In this document: positions 8,214 through 17,688 of the stretch, piece after piece
How the letters are laid out: every line of letters begins with the position of its first letter
Position numbering within the stretch: the stretch's first letter is position 1
Source: Croceimicrobium sp963977415
Lineage (GTDB): Bacteria; Bacteroidota; Bacteroidia; Flavobacteriales; Schleiferiaceae
Length of the DNA stretch: 64,000 nt
Direction: 5' to 3'
NCBI GenBank assembly: GCA_963977415.1
Contig: CAXBOS010000006.1
Location: 152,507-216,506 of the forward strand
Notes under the pieces: generated by a model
What the model saw: only the letters and a program-made list of their open reading frames with translations
The model's database searches: none
Told to the model about the DNA's origin: nothing
Made by a program: the position numbers and the translations under genes

Positions 8214-8791
8214 TAATTATTTTTATACAACAGTTGATGTTGCGCTAACTTTTCTTGTAATTTCTTTCGAGCCTTACTAAGCTGACTCTTGCTTGTGTTC
8301 TCGGAGATTTCTAACATCTCCCCAATTTCTTTATGATTATAACCCTCGATTGCATAAAGGTTAAATACCGTTTTATAACCTATTGGTAATTGATCAATCA
8401 TTACCATTAAATGCTCTGCATCATAGTGGTGTTTTACACTGGCTTCGCCAAAGGCATTGCTGCGTTCTTCGTCTACCTCTACAAAAAGGTTTTTCTGGTA
8501 GCGAATGAAATTAAGCGCTTCTCTTACCATTATCCTTCTCATCCAGGCACCTATTGCTCCTTCGCCTCTAAACTGATCAATATTCTTAAAGAACTTTATG
8601 AAACCATTGGAAAGCACTTCTTCTGCATCTTCAATTCCTTTGGTATAGCGACGGCACACGGCTAACATCTCTCCACTATAACGCTGGTAAAGATCGCGTT
8701 GCGCTTGAAGGTTACCCTTCTTGCACTGCTTTATCAAGCGTTGTTCGTTGTCCGGAAGATTGAAAACCTTAGTCATTGTATCGTCGTTCAT
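8213..8791 (-). CDS. ECF-type RNA polymerase sigma factor
   Basis: This 192-residue protein carries sigma-70 region 2 (LYQRYSGEMLAVCRRYTKG, DAEEVLSNGFIKFFKNIDQF, then GAWMRRIMVREALNFIR). It also has region 4 with the helix-turn-helix YNHKEIGEMLEISENTSKSQ. Regions 1 and 3 are absent, as in ECF sigma factors. It is the first gene of a four-gene run with an anti-sigma-like membrane protein, a secreted coil and a coil-barrel protein, so it probably controls its own operon in response to an envelope signal. A second in-frame ATG lies five codons in. Confidence 0.92.
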   Translation of the reverse strand: MNDDTMTKVFNLPDNEQRLIKQCKKGNLQAQRDLYQRYSGEMLAVCRRYTKGIEDAEEVLSNGFIKFFKNIDQFRGEGAIGAWMRRIMVREALNFIRYQKNLFVEVDEERSNAFGEASVKHHYDAEHLMVMIDQLPIGYKTVFNLYAIEGYNHKEIGEMLEISENTSKSQLSKARKKLQEKLAQHQLLYKNN

Positions 8792-8931
8792 AGATATGAC
8801 ACTTTAAATGTTTAAAAGGGTTGCTTCACCCTGATAATTTTATCGTGAAATCTGTTAACTGGTCGAAAAATAAAGCTTTCTCCTGTGGTAATCAGATAGA
8901 TTTGTCGAAATTAGTAGCAGAAATTTCCATT

Positions 8932-10908
8932 ATGAAAAGCTTCCCAATGTCTAAAACCACTATCTTTCTTGGCCTTACTTTATTCTTAAATATTTCTTGT
9001 AAGAAGGACAATAGTGAGCCCCTTGCTAGCAGCCCAAGTTCTTATAGTTTAGAGGAGCTTCCGGTAAGTGCGAGTTTTAACTTTAATACCGAAACTAACA
9101 TTCAACTTAATATTAACGACTTCACTACGGAAAAAGTAAAGTATTATGTATTTGCCGTATTTGATGGTCAAGAGGAAGAGCTTATTGCCACGCGGATGGC
9201 TCAGCCCGGTACCAATAGCTTAGAACTAGTTCTGCCAACCTTCTGCCCAAGGATTCGCGTTGAACGCAACCAAAATGGACGCATTACTTCACGATTTTTA
9301 GAAATAGATGCTAAGAGCCTAAACCTTAGTTTTTCAGGTAAAAAGTCGGAAATGGAAGACTGTAAAGAAACGCTATATGCTGTTAATGGTCAAGGAGGCT
9401 TTTATGCTTTAGACGTGGAAAGCGGGACTTATACTTCCACCGCTTTACCAAACCTAGTTGGAGGTGGCTCTATCGCTTGCGCCGTGAATAAGGATAGTAA
9501 TATTGTTTACTATAATACCGGAACCACGCTTCGATACTACGACTATAACACTGGCACTTTTCATGTAGCACAGCAAGGCAATCCTTTTAATGGCAGTTAC
9601 CCTAGAATGGAATACAATCACACCAACGGGTTATTATACATCGCGCGAAACGAAGATATGTACATCATTAACCCTCTAAACAACGCGGTTGTAAGCAGCT
9701 TTGATATAGTCGGCCTTGAGGCACCCGTAGGCGGCGGTGATGTTGCAATAGCCGATGACGGAACAATATTTATGTGCTGTTTCAGTGGTCTTTATCGAAT
9801 AGAAGTTAATGGTAGCATTGCAAATGCCACGCGCATTTCCGCCGAAAACCTACCCTTCCAACCGACTTCCATGGCTATAGATCGCAATGATCGTCTTTAC
9901 CTAGCTACTAATGATGCAAATGCCCAACTCATTGAAATGGACAAGGTGGATGGCGCTTGGTCGGTGGTACAAACTTATAATCACAAAATCAACGACCTTG
10001 GTTCTTATAAATGCGATATTTCCCAATTAGCAAATATTGATAGTGATAACGACGGAATTATTGATGCTCAAGATGATTTCCCTAATGACCCTAATGCAGC
10101 TCATGCTCAGTATACTCCCTCTGATATTGGTTGGGGCTCTCTATCCTTTGAAGACTTATGGCCCTCGCGCGGTGATTACGATTTTAACGATTTAGTAGTA
10201 AATTATCGCTTTACCCAAGTGGCTAATGCTAATAACCAAGTTGTGCGCTTAGAAGGACGTTTTCGCGTGAAAGCAATTGGCGCATCCTTTCGCAATGGTT
10301 TCGGATTTAAGTTAGACGTAGATGCCAATCTAATATCTAGCGTAAGCGGATTTAACCATACAGATAATATTATAAGTGTCGACGGAAAAGGTTTAGAAGC
10401 CGGCCACAGCAACGGCTCTACCATTATTGTGTTTGACGACGCCTTTGATAATATTCCCGCTCCTGCTAGTGGCTTGTTTATTAATACCGAACGAAACAGC
10501 CCCATTGTAACTGGAGAGATGATTGAAGTGATTATCAATTTTACCAATCCCATTGATGCTGGGCTATTAGGAAACGCCCCTTTCAACCCCTTCATTTTTA
10601 TTAATGGCGATCGTGGAAGAGAAGTACATTTAGCTGACAAGCCTGCGACCGATCTAGCGAATGCCAGTTATTATAATACTGGCCATGACGATTCCGATCC
10701 GGCCTTTAATCGTTTTTACCGCACCGAGAACAACTTACCTTGGGCCATCAATATTATCCATGAGTTCCGCTATCCGGTAGAAAAAGTTCCGATTAACAAT
10801 GCTTATAATTTCTTCAATGCCTGGGCCTTAAGTAGCGGCGCAAGCTACTCTGACTGGTATAAAGATAATGCTGGTTATAGAGATGATAATGATCTGATTT
10901 TGAATTAA
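8932..10908 (+). CDS. LruC domain-containing lipoprotein
   Basis: From the ATG at 8932 (658 residues) the N-terminus is a lipoprotein signal with a candidate lipidated Cys23 (LFLNISC). Residues about 130-390 form repeated strands that look like a beta-propeller (YALDVESGTYTS, YRIEVNGSIANA). A calcium-type acidic loop (DSDNDGIIDAQDDFPND) precedes a C-terminal LruC domain (WPSRGDYDFNDLVVNYRF). It is probably a surface-exposed or periplasmic lipoprotein of unknown ligand. An in-frame upstream ATG at 8821 would bury the signal peptide and is rejected. It is divergent from the sigma operon and ends in a good terminator. Confidence 0.85.
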   Translation: MKSFPMSKTTIFLGLTLFLNISCKKDNSEPLASSPSSYSLEELPVSASFNFNTETNIQLNINDFTTEKVKYYVFAVFDGQEEELIATRMAQPGTNSLELVLPTFCPRIRVERNQNGRITSRFLEIDAKSLNLSFSGKKSEMEDCKETLYAVNGQGGFYALDVESGTYTSTALPNLVGGGSIACAVNKDSNIVYYNTGTTLRYYDYNTGTFHVAQQGNPFNGSYPRMEYNHTNGLLYIARNEDMYIINPLNNAVVSSFDIVGLEAPVGGGDVAIADDGTIFMCCFSGLYRIEVNGSIANATRISAENLPFQPTSMAIDRNDRLYLATNDANAQLIEMDKVDGAWSVVQTYNHKINDLGSYKCDISQLANIDSDNDGIIDAQDDFPNDPNAAHAQYTPSDIGWGSLSFEDLWPSRGDYDFNDLVVNYRFTQVANANNQVVRLEGRFRVKAIGASFRNGFGFKLDVDANLISSVSGFNHTDNIISVDGKGLEAGHSNGSTIIVFDDAFDNIPAPASGLFINTERNSPIVTGEMIEVIINFTNPIDAGLLGNAPFNPFIFINGDRGREVHLADKPATDLANASYYNTGHDDSDPAFNRFYRTENNLPWAINIIHEFRYPVEKVPINNAYNFFNAWALSSGASYSDWYKDNAGYRDDNDLILN

Positions 10909-10926
10909 TTCCACCCCTACTTAACA

Positions 10927-10966
10927 AGTGAGCCCTGATCTACTTAGACCTAAGGCTCGCTTTTTT
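10927..10966 (+). terminator. Rho-independent terminator after the LruC lipoprotein gene
   Basis: An 8-bp stem (10927-10934 with 10954-10961, one G-T pair) is followed by a T run, 18 bp after the stop codon. Confidence 0.75.
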
Positions 10967-11065
10967 ATTGTTCGACCATTGGCTACGGCATAGCCATAAC
11001 TGAGCTTCTTGATCTCATCTATTTAGAGCTTAATAAGACCTTAACATTAGAGTCTTTACTATGCG

Positions 11066-11073
11066 TACCTTCG
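11066..11073 (+). promoter_or_regulatory. Possible -7 element of the RNase R gene
   Basis: TACCTTCG differs from TAnnTTTG at one position and lies 6 bp before the ATG, the short-leader spacing often seen in Flavobacteriales. No clear -33 box was seen. Confidence 0.3.
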
Positions 11074-11079
11074 CAAAGT

Positions 11080-13218
11080 ATGAGAGATCAAAATAAAAGT
11101 AAGAAAAGGCTAAAAAGGTTAGCCAAAATTGAGAAGTCTATTTTAGGCGTGCTGCGTGAAGACCGCCTGAAAATGCTAAATTATAAGCAGATTTCTGCCA
11201 AGCTAGGTATTAACGATTTTAATGAAAGAGACTTAGTTTTAAGAGCTATCGCATCTTTGCGCAAGCAAGATTTTATAGAAGAACCCGAAAGAGGGAAATA
11301 CCGCTATAAGCACAGCGATCACTTTGTAGAAGGTCGCGTAGATCTTACCTCCAAAGGTTCGGCTTATGTAATTTGTGAAGAGTTAGATCAGGATGTGTAC
11401 ATCACGCCTAATAATACCAATACCGCTTTACAGGGCGATACGGTAAAGGTTTTACTTTATGCCCAACGCAAAAACAAAAAACCCGAAGGGGAAATTGTTG
11501 AAATTATTGAGCGCTCCAGAGATGAGTTTGTAGGCACCATAGAACTGAGCAAAGACTTTGGCTTTTTAGTGCCCGACAGCAAGAAAATGCTGGTAGACAT
11601 TTACATTCCCAAAGAAAGTTTAAATGGGGCTAAACACGGCCAAAAGGCTATTGCAAAAATCACGTCTTGGCCCCCGAAAGCGAGTTCTCCTTCGGGCGAA
11701 GTGCTTGAGGTTTTAGGAAACCCCGGCGACCACGAAGTAGAAATCCACAGCATTTTAGCCGAATACGGCCTTCCCCGCTTCTTCCCGAAAGAGGTAGAGC
11801 TGGAAGCCGAAGAAATTAGAGAGGAAATTAGTGCGGCAGAAATCGCCAAGCGCCTCGACTTCCGTAAAACTTTAACCTTTACCATCGATCCGCATGATGC
11901 CAAAGATTTCGATGATGCCCTTTCCTTCAAGAAGTTAGAAAATGGCAATTACGAAGTAGGCGTGCACATTGCCGATGTTACCCATTATGTGCGCGAAGGC
12001 AGCGCTTTAGAGCGAGAAGCGCAAGAAAGAGCGACCTCGGTTTACCTGGTTGATAGAGTTGTGCCGATGTTACCCGAAAAGCTTTCCAATAAGGTTTGCT
12101 CCTTACGCCCGCACGAAGAAAAATTAACCTTTTCGGCAGTTTTTGAAATTAGTCCTGAAGCGCAAATTATTAACCGCTGGTTTGGCCGCACTATTATATA
12201 TAGCGACCACCGTTTTAGCTACGAACAAGCGCAGGAGGTAATTGAAACTAAAGAAGGGCCCTTAGCGGAAGAAGTAAACATCTTAAACGATCTCGCTTTA
12301 ATATTGCGGGCCGGCCGTATGCAAGATGGCGCCTTGGCCTTTGATCGCGCGGAAGTAAAATTCCATCTTAATGAAAAAATGGAACCCATTGGCGTTTACT
12401 TCAAAGAATCGAAAGAATCCAATCACCTCATCGAAGAGTTTATGCTTTTAGCCAATAAAAGCGTAGCCGAATTTGTGGGTCTGAACGATCAGAAAAAACC
12501 GAGTGGCAAAACCTTTGTTTACCGAATTCACGATAACCCCGATCCCGAAAAACTGCGCAGTCTTGGCAATTTTGTAAAGCAATTTGGCTATTCTGTAAAC
12601 TATAATAATGCTCGCGCCATCAGCAGCAGCTTAAATAAACTTTTAGGGGAAGTAAAAGGCAAGGCCGAGGAAAACATGATTTCCAAATTGGCCATTCGCA
12701 GTATGGCGAAAGCAGTATATAGTACCGAAAATATTGGTCACTACGGCCTAAGCTTCGACTATTACTCGCATTTCACTTCGCCCATTCGTCGTTATCCTGA
12801 TATGATGACACATCGGCTTTTGCAGACCTTCCTCGATCGTCAAGCAAATCCTGGTAGAGAACGTTTTGAAGAACTGTGCGAGCATAGCAGCGACCGCGAA
12901 AAACTGGCCACAGAAGCCGAACGCGACTCGGTGAAGTATATGCAAGTGAAATTTATGGAAGACAAAGTAGGAGAAACCTTTATGGGCTCTATTTCTGGCG
13001 TTACCGAATGGGGTGTTTTTGTGGAATTACGCGAAAATCACTGCGAAGGCATGATTAGAATTCGTGATTTTAAAGACGACTACTATAACTTTGACGAAGC
13101 GAATTACTGCATCGTTGGCGACCGCTACGGCAAGGTTTTTCAACTGGGAGACGCCATTGCGGTGATGGTTAAAAACGCCGATTTAGAAAGAAAACAATTG
13201 GACTTTGTTCCCGTCTAA
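11080..13218 (+). CDS. rnr: Ribonuclease R
   Basis: This 712-residue 3'-to-5' exoribonuclease degrades structured RNA and acts in RNA quality control. In order it has an N-terminal winged helix (LNYKQISAKLGI), two cold-shock OB folds, and the RNB catalytic domain with the Asp cluster in TIDPHDAKDFDDALSF (D270, D276, D278, D279). The HYGLSFDYYSHFTSPIRRYP block and a C-terminal S1 domain (GVTEWGVFVELRENHCEGMI) follow. The length and domain order are those of RNase R rather than RNase II. The 35-bp gap to the next gene on the same strand allows co-transcription. Confidence 0.97.
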   Translation: MRDQNKSKKRLKRLAKIEKSILGVLREDRLKMLNYKQISAKLGINDFNERDLVLRAIASLRKQDFIEEPERGKYRYKHSDHFVEGRVDLTSKGSAYVICEELDQDVYITPNNTNTALQGDTVKVLLYAQRKNKKPEGEIVEIIERSRDEFVGTIELSKDFGFLVPDSKKMLVDIYIPKESLNGAKHGQKAIAKITSWPPKASSPSGEVLEVLGNPGDHEVEIHSILAEYGLPRFFPKEVELEAEEIREEISAAEIAKRLDFRKTLTFTIDPHDAKDFDDALSFKKLENGNYEVGVHIADVTHYVREGSALEREAQERATSVYLVDRVVPMLPEKLSNKVCSLRPHEEKLTFSAVFEISPEAQIINRWFGRTIIYSDHRFSYEQAQEVIETKEGPLAEEVNILNDLALILRAGRMQDGALAFDRAEVKFHLNEKMEPIGVYFKESKESNHLIEEFMLLANKSVAEFVGLNDQKKPSGKTFVYRIHDNPDPEKLRSLGNFVKQFGYSVNYNNARAISSSLNKLLGEVKGKAEENMISKLAIRSMAKAVYSTENIGHYGLSFDYYSHFTSPIRRYPDMMTHRLLQTFLDRQANPGRERFEELCEHSSDREKLATEAERDSVKYMQVKFMEDKVGETFMGSISGVTEWGVFVELRENHCEGMIRIRDFKDDYYNFDEANYCIVGDRYGKVFQLGDAIAVMVKNADLERKQLDFVPV

Positions 13219-13254
13219 AAAAGTTTAATTTTAAGGCCTTTAAGAAACAGGGAT

Positions 13255-13656
13255 ATGGATAAAAAGAAACTCGAAACTTTAATACTAGTTGTTGGCATTG
13301 TGGTGGTTGGCGCTGCTTTAGCTTTAATCCTTTTAGGAGGTGAAAACCCAAATAGCCCACTCTACACCAATATTACATTTGCGGTAGGATTCCTCTTTTA
13401 CATCATTTACAATATGATGTCTACGGCTGGTCTGCAAAAAGAAATCAAAGATTTACAAAACCACGTAACCGCTTTAAAAGAAGAAAGTGCTCGCCAAAAA
13501 AAGGAAATTGAAAGCAAAACATCCGAACTCAGTGCAGCTCAAGGCGAGATTGGGCGCTTAAAGCAAGAAGGGCAAAAAATGCTGGCCGACAATAAAAAAT
13601 TAAGCGAAGAACTACAATCATTAAAAGATAGCTTGAAGGAAAATAACGAAGGTTAG
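13255..13656 (+). CDS. Small two-helix membrane protein with C-terminal coiled coil
   Basis: This 133-residue product has two hydrophobic helices (about residues 8-28 and 38-56) and then an 80-residue charged coiled coil (LQKEIKDLQNHVTALKEESA and onward). No catalytic motif was seen and no family was recognised. It follows RNase R closely on the same strand and ends 18 bp before a convergent ATPase gene. The coil suggests protein-protein contact on the cytoplasmic face; topology is inferred only. Confidence 0.72.
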   Translation: MDKKKLETLILVVGIVVVGAALALILLGGENPNSPLYTNITFAVGFLFYIIYNMMSTAGLQKEIKDLQNHVTALKEESARQKKEIESKTSELSAAQGEIGRLKQEGQKMLADNKKLSEELQSLKDSLKENNEG

Positions 13657-13674
13657 ATCGCTGGTTTTACTTTT

Positions 13675-15105
13675 TTATTTATTTCCCTTAATGTCAAGTG
13701 TATCTTTCCCAACGGTATAAGCATAAGCTGAAGAAGGTAGAAACTGAAAATGGACATCCGCATATTCTACTTCTCCCTCTTTACTTAAGGAGGTAACAAT
13801 TGGTGTCTTAATATCGTTTTCTTGGCAAAATTTAATCAGACTTTTTAATTCTTTTGGTTTTTCAAAATACCGGTCAGACCATTTAATCTCAAGAGCCCAA
13901 ATAGGCTTTAATGAGTTATCGCTTAGTCCAACCATATCTACTTCGCCATTACTCCATCTCGCGTAATATGGTGTGAACCAATCTCGATGCATCCATTGCG
14001 CAAATATGGCTGTCTCAACCATGTTTCCTATCATTTCATCGGTTGATGTAATAGGCGTGAACAAAGCACTTCTTAAGGAAGGGTTGGTGAGATAAATTTT
14101 AAAAAAATTATCGCGTTTAAATCTTTTACCACTTTGATCAATGCGTTTTACTTGTTTTATCAGGAAAGCGGCTTCTAAATACTCGATATACTTTTTTAAA
14201 GTGTTTTTCGGTACTTGAGATTGCTTACTCAAAGTTTCAAGCGAAAATTCACTACCACTATTGTAGGCAATTGTGGTGAAAAGTGAGTATAACTCTCTTG
14301 TATCGCTTATACCATATAGACTTGGCAAGTCTCTAAGGATAACTTTATCTACAATATCCTGTCTAATATATCGCCCAGGGTTCGCTTGAATTTTCTCGGA
14401 AAGTATTACTTCTGGGTACCCACCAAAGTTGATATAATCTAAAAAGTGACGGTTAAGTTCATTTAGATGACTCGTTGAATAAAATTCCGTTTGTTTATCA
14501 TTCCACATTAGTCTCATGGGCTTAATAAGACTGATCAAGCCTTTTAAGGAAATGTATTCGTTAAAAGTAAGAGGAGGGAGTAAGAAGTCGGTAAACCGCC
14601 CCGCTCCACTTTCATTGCTTGCAAATTTTAAAGCGGCGGCGGCAGAACCCGAAACTATAAATTTATCCTTCCTGTAACTATCTACTAATGATTTTAAGTG
14701 TACTTCCCAGTCTCTGCAGTATTGAATTTCATCAAATACTATGTGCCAATCCGATTTCTCAGGCTGGCCAGTCGCTTCTTTTGCATAGTTAAAAAGTTGC
14801 TCAAGAGAGATGTTATTATAAATGGGGTTTTCGATAGTAATAAATATTATCTTTTTTGGATTCACGCCATTGTCGATAAGATCTTGAACCATATGATAGA
14901 GCATAACCGTTTTACCAACTCTTCTTGGCCCCATCAAAACTACTGCTCGCCTAATACCCCTCTCTTTTACTAAAGGCTTGAACAGTTCAAAGTATAATCT
15001 ACGTGGCATCTCATCGTAATCGGCTTCAATTTTGCCTTCAATCCACCATGGGTTTTCAAATCGAATGCGCTCCAAAATCTGGTCTTTGGAAATTTCCCTT
15101 ATCAT
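13675..15105 (-). CDS. AAA ATPase with DUF4143 domain
   Basis: This 476-residue protein has a P-loop at G59-T66 (GPRRVGKT) and a Walker B at 123-126 (VFDE). A sensor segment (FIVSGSAAA) follows, then a DUF4143 C-terminal part with a winged-helix stretch (LSKQSQVPKNTLKKYIEYLE) and a PD-(D/E)xK-like end (ARWSNGEVDMVGL, then ALEIKW). This is the common AAA_14/DUF4143 family found sporadically in bacteria; its role is unsettled, and some members behave like toxin- or nuclease-related ATPases. It stands alone with its own -7 element, which fits an accessory gene. Confidence 0.9.
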   Translation of the reverse strand: MIREISKDQILERIRFENPWWIEGKIEADYDEMPRRLYFELFKPLVKERGIRRAVVLMGPRRVGKTVMLYHMVQDLIDNGVNPKKIIFITIENPIYNNISLEQLFNYAKEATGQPEKSDWHIVFDEIQYCRDWEVHLKSLVDSYRKDKFIVSGSAAAALKFASNESGAGRFTDFLLPPLTFNEYISLKGLISLIKPMRLMWNDKQTEFYSTSHLNELNRHFLDYINFGGYPEVILSEKIQANPGRYIRQDIVDKVILRDLPSLYGISDTRELYSLFTTIAYNSGSEFSLETLSKQSQVPKNTLKKYIEYLEAAFLIKQVKRIDQSGKRFKRDNFFKIYLTNPSLRSALFTPITSTDEMIGNMVETAIFAQWMHRDWFTPYYARWSNGEVDMVGLSDNSLKPIWALEIKWSDRYFEKPKELKSLIKFCQENDIKTPIVTSLSKEGEVEYADVHFQFLPSSAYAYTVGKDTLDIKGNK

Positions 15106-15123
15106 TCCTAGCTTATTTCTTTA

Positions 15124-15150
15124 CAAATTTACTAAATAGAGTCAATCAAA
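15124..15150 (-). promoter_or_regulatory. Candidate promoter of the AAA/DUF4143 gene
   Basis: On the minus strand TAAATTTG (15131 to 15124) matches TAnnTTTG and lies 18 bp upstream of the ATG at 15105. TTTG at 15150-15147 could be the -33 element, but the 15-bp spacing is shorter than the usual 17-23. Confidence 0.45.
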
Positions 15151-15338
15151 TGATCTTAAATGGTAAAATTTCAAGATTTAAGAAAAATATCTGCTTTTCG
15201 ATTGTTTATTTCCCAATATCCTAAAAACGTGATTTAGACAATAGATTAAAGCCTCTGACTTTCAATAGACGGAAAAAACAATCTGGATCGTTTATCTCTT
15301 GCGGGCTTAAGGAAAGCAGCGGCTTTTAGTCATGCCTG

Positions 15339-15797
15339 CTAATATTCAAAAATATCCTCTTGAATTTGTTTAAGTATGGTAGAACGTTGCTTCAAAACGG
15401 TTTCAATGCTACCCTCATTTCCCTAGATGAATAAGCGACCACCATCGGCTTCATCCATTAAAATATCTATACCCAAACCATTGTTGGCTTCCATTAGAAT
15501 TTGCTCAGAATCTCGAAAGTATTTATAATCGGCATAGTACTCAATTCGGTCTGCCTTAAGTGTAAGTATTTCCCTACCGTAGCTATTCCAAGTTGCGACT
15601 CTAAGGATGTAATGCCCAAGGGCCCAAAAGAGCAGGAAATTAATAATGAGCCCAAAATGAAAGGTCCCATTTATCACCACGTAAACTACCAATCCTACCA
15701 GCGGTATTAAAAAGCAAAGCAGACCAATAAAAAGCAGCACCACTCTAACAAAGAGCGGGCTGCCTTGATGTTTAATTATAATCTTCTGAGCATCCAT
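15339..15797 (-). pseudogene. Small membrane protein interrupted by an in-frame amber codon
   Basis: The frame opens at 15797 with two hydrophobic helices (about residues 20-42 and 47-66) and a soluble tail (EILTLKADRIEYYADYKYF). It reaches TAG at 15423-15425 after 124 residues, ending GGRLFI. The same frame then continues for 27 sensible residues (GNEGSIETVLKQRSTILKQI and onward) to a second TAG at 15339-15341. The continuation looks like real coding sequence, so a single-base nonsense change in a 152-residue protein is the simplest reading. A truncated but functional 124-residue protein is possible. No family was recognised. Confidence 0.6.
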
Positions 15798-15834
15798 TTT
15801 CAGCTCAATTTAAGAGATTTATTCTCCCTCAATT

Positions 15835-17679
15835 TTACTCCCCCTCTTCTTGCGGATAGGTATTATTCGTGCGATTCACATCGGCCATAAAGCCATCAGG
15901 GTCTATTTCAATTTTAGCAATATCCTTAAAGTTTACCGGTAAAAATGCCTCATATTCGGGATGCGTCCAGGGCCATGGACTTAAAACCTGCCAGCCCTCT
16001 TCATCGGGGGCGCCCATTTGCGAAGCGGTTGGGATGTAATAACGCTGTTCAATGCCTTCTTTTAAAGTAATTTTAATACGCAAAGGCATGGGCATTTCAC
16101 CCAGCTTTTCCAGTACTATTTCGGTACCCTGCTTTTTACCGTTAATTTCTTTAAAACCGTAATCTATTGTTTTCGTAGTTTCCACCCAATTGTGATAAAA
16201 CCAATCTAGCTGCAAGCCCGAAGCGCGCTCCATACTACGCAGCATATCGCTAGGCTTAGGGTGCTTAAACTGCCAGGCCTTAAAAAAGTCGAGCATGGTT
16301 TTGTTAAAAGTCTCTTCACCAATAATGTAGCGTAGCTGTACGAGAAACAGAGACCCACGAGAATAGGAATTAATACCATAAGCCATATTGGTCGAAAAAT
16401 TATCGGCGGGGGTACTGAGCGGTTCAAAAAAATCACCTTGACGAGCTAAATAACTATGATTGGAAAAAGCTCCCGCATGAGGATTTACTTTAGGTTCACG
16501 GGCCATGGCATTTAAAACCTCTTCTTCCGCAAAGGTGGTAAAACCCTCGTCCATCCAAGGGTAGCTGTTTTCATTACTACCAATCATACCATAATACCAA
16601 TTGTGTGCGCCCTCGTGCACGGTAACACCAATCAAGCCTGCGATATTTCCGGTGCCCTTTAACATAGTACACATGGGGTACTCCATGCCGCCATCGCCCC
16701 CTTGAATTACCGAAAACTGCGGGTAAGCATAGCGTCCAAAGCGCTGGTTCATCTCCTTAAAAAACTGCTGTGTATAGCGGGGCAAACGGTGCCAGTTCTC
16801 CTTATTATCTTCTAAATAGAAAAAGTGGAGCATTAGGTCTTTATCAAATTCCTGCGCTTCATGCAGATACTCAGGGTCGGCCGCCCAGGCAAAATCATGG
16901 ACATTTTCGGCTCTAAATTTCCAAGAGCGTGTCTTTTCTTCCGATTCTATTAAATTGTACAGAACTAAATCTTCTTCTCGGCTTTCTTCTTGCCAATAGT
17001 CTGCGAAATTCTGCAAAGTTCCTGTAGCAGCAACACGGTATTGGCTTGGTAAAGTAATATCTACCTCAAAGGTGCCGTAGGGCGCATAATACTCACGCGC
17101 TACATAGGGGTCGGCATGCCAACCATCTTCGTCGTAAGCGGCCATTTTGGGATACCATTGGGTCATGGTATAGTCTACTCCTTCTTTATTATCCCGACCA
17201 CTACGACGGATTTGTACCGGAACTTGTCCTCTAAATTCCATCTCCAATAAGGCCGTATCACCCGGTAGTATCGGGCTTGGTAAAAGCACCTTAAGTAAGG
17301 TTTGGTGATTTTCGAAAAAACAAGCTGAACCGTTCAGGCTTAGACTTATTACCTCTTGTTCACCCTGCTCATCTTTACCCAATTTTTCGATGCGATCCCC
17401 CACTCTTTTATCAGGATCGGGAATATTGCGAGAACGCACATCCATCATACTATTCGGCTGAAAAGCATTAAAGTATAAATGGTAAAAAAGCACCTTTAAG
17501 GTATCGGGGGAGTTATTGTAATAAGTAAGTATTTGCTTACCCGTGAAACGATGATTTTCTGGGTTTAAATCCACCTGCATTTCATAGTCTACTGCTTGCT
17601 GCCAATAATGCGCATCAGGCTGCGACCGTAAAAGAGGAGATAATGAAATAAGCCCTGCGAGTATTAAAGTTTTTTTCAT
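15835..17679 (-). CDS. Secreted M1 family metallopeptidase
   Basis: This 614-residue protein begins with a signal peptide (MKKTLILAGLISLSPLLRSQ). It has an M1-type N-terminal beta domain with the NPENHRFTGKQ start and the gluzincin zinc site HEGAH (about residues 353-357). The downstream WMDEGFTTF block supplies the third ligand glutamate. The upstream exopeptidase signature appears as GGMEYPM. It is an aminopeptidase-like enzyme acting outside the cytoplasm. Its start lies 9 bp after the stop of the MBL-fold gene upstream, so the two are probably one transcript. Confidence 0.92.
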   Translation of the reverse strand: MKKTLILAGLISLSPLLRSQPDAHYWQQAVDYEMQVDLNPENHRFTGKQILTYYNNSPDTLKVLFYHLYFNAFQPNSMMDVRSRNIPDPDKRVGDRIEKLGKDEQGEQEVISLSLNGSACFFENHQTLLKVLLPSPILPGDTALLEMEFRGQVPVQIRRSGRDNKEGVDYTMTQWYPKMAAYDEDGWHADPYVAREYYAPYGTFEVDITLPSQYRVAATGTLQNFADYWQEESREEDLVLYNLIESEEKTRSWKFRAENVHDFAWAADPEYLHEAQEFDKDLMLHFFYLEDNKENWHRLPRYTQQFFKEMNQRFGRYAYPQFSVIQGGDGGMEYPMCTMLKGTGNIAGLIGVTVHEGAHNWYYGMIGSNENSYPWMDEGFTTFAEEEVLNAMAREPKVNPHAGAFSNHSYLARQGDFFEPLSTPADNFSTNMAYGINSYSRGSLFLVQLRYIIGEETFNKTMLDFFKAWQFKHPKPSDMLRSMERASGLQLDWFYHNWVETTKTIDYGFKEINGKKQGTEIVLEKLGEMPMPLRIKITLKEGIEQRYYIPTASQMGAPDEEGWQVLSPWPWTHPEYEAFLPVNFKDIAKIEIDPDGFMADVNRTNNTYPQEEGE

Positions 17680-17688
17680 GCCTAAGTT

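Noticed and set aside
10203..10640. 145-codon minus-strand frame inside the LruC gene
   Set aside because: It is a shadow of a well-supported coding region. The same applies to the other antisense frames over rnr, the RND pump, dabBA and the glycosidase gene.
13675..15105. AAA/DUF4143 ATPase as a new defence system
   Set aside because: It has no partner gene, and the family is common and mostly of unknown role. Nothing in the neighbourhood supports defence.
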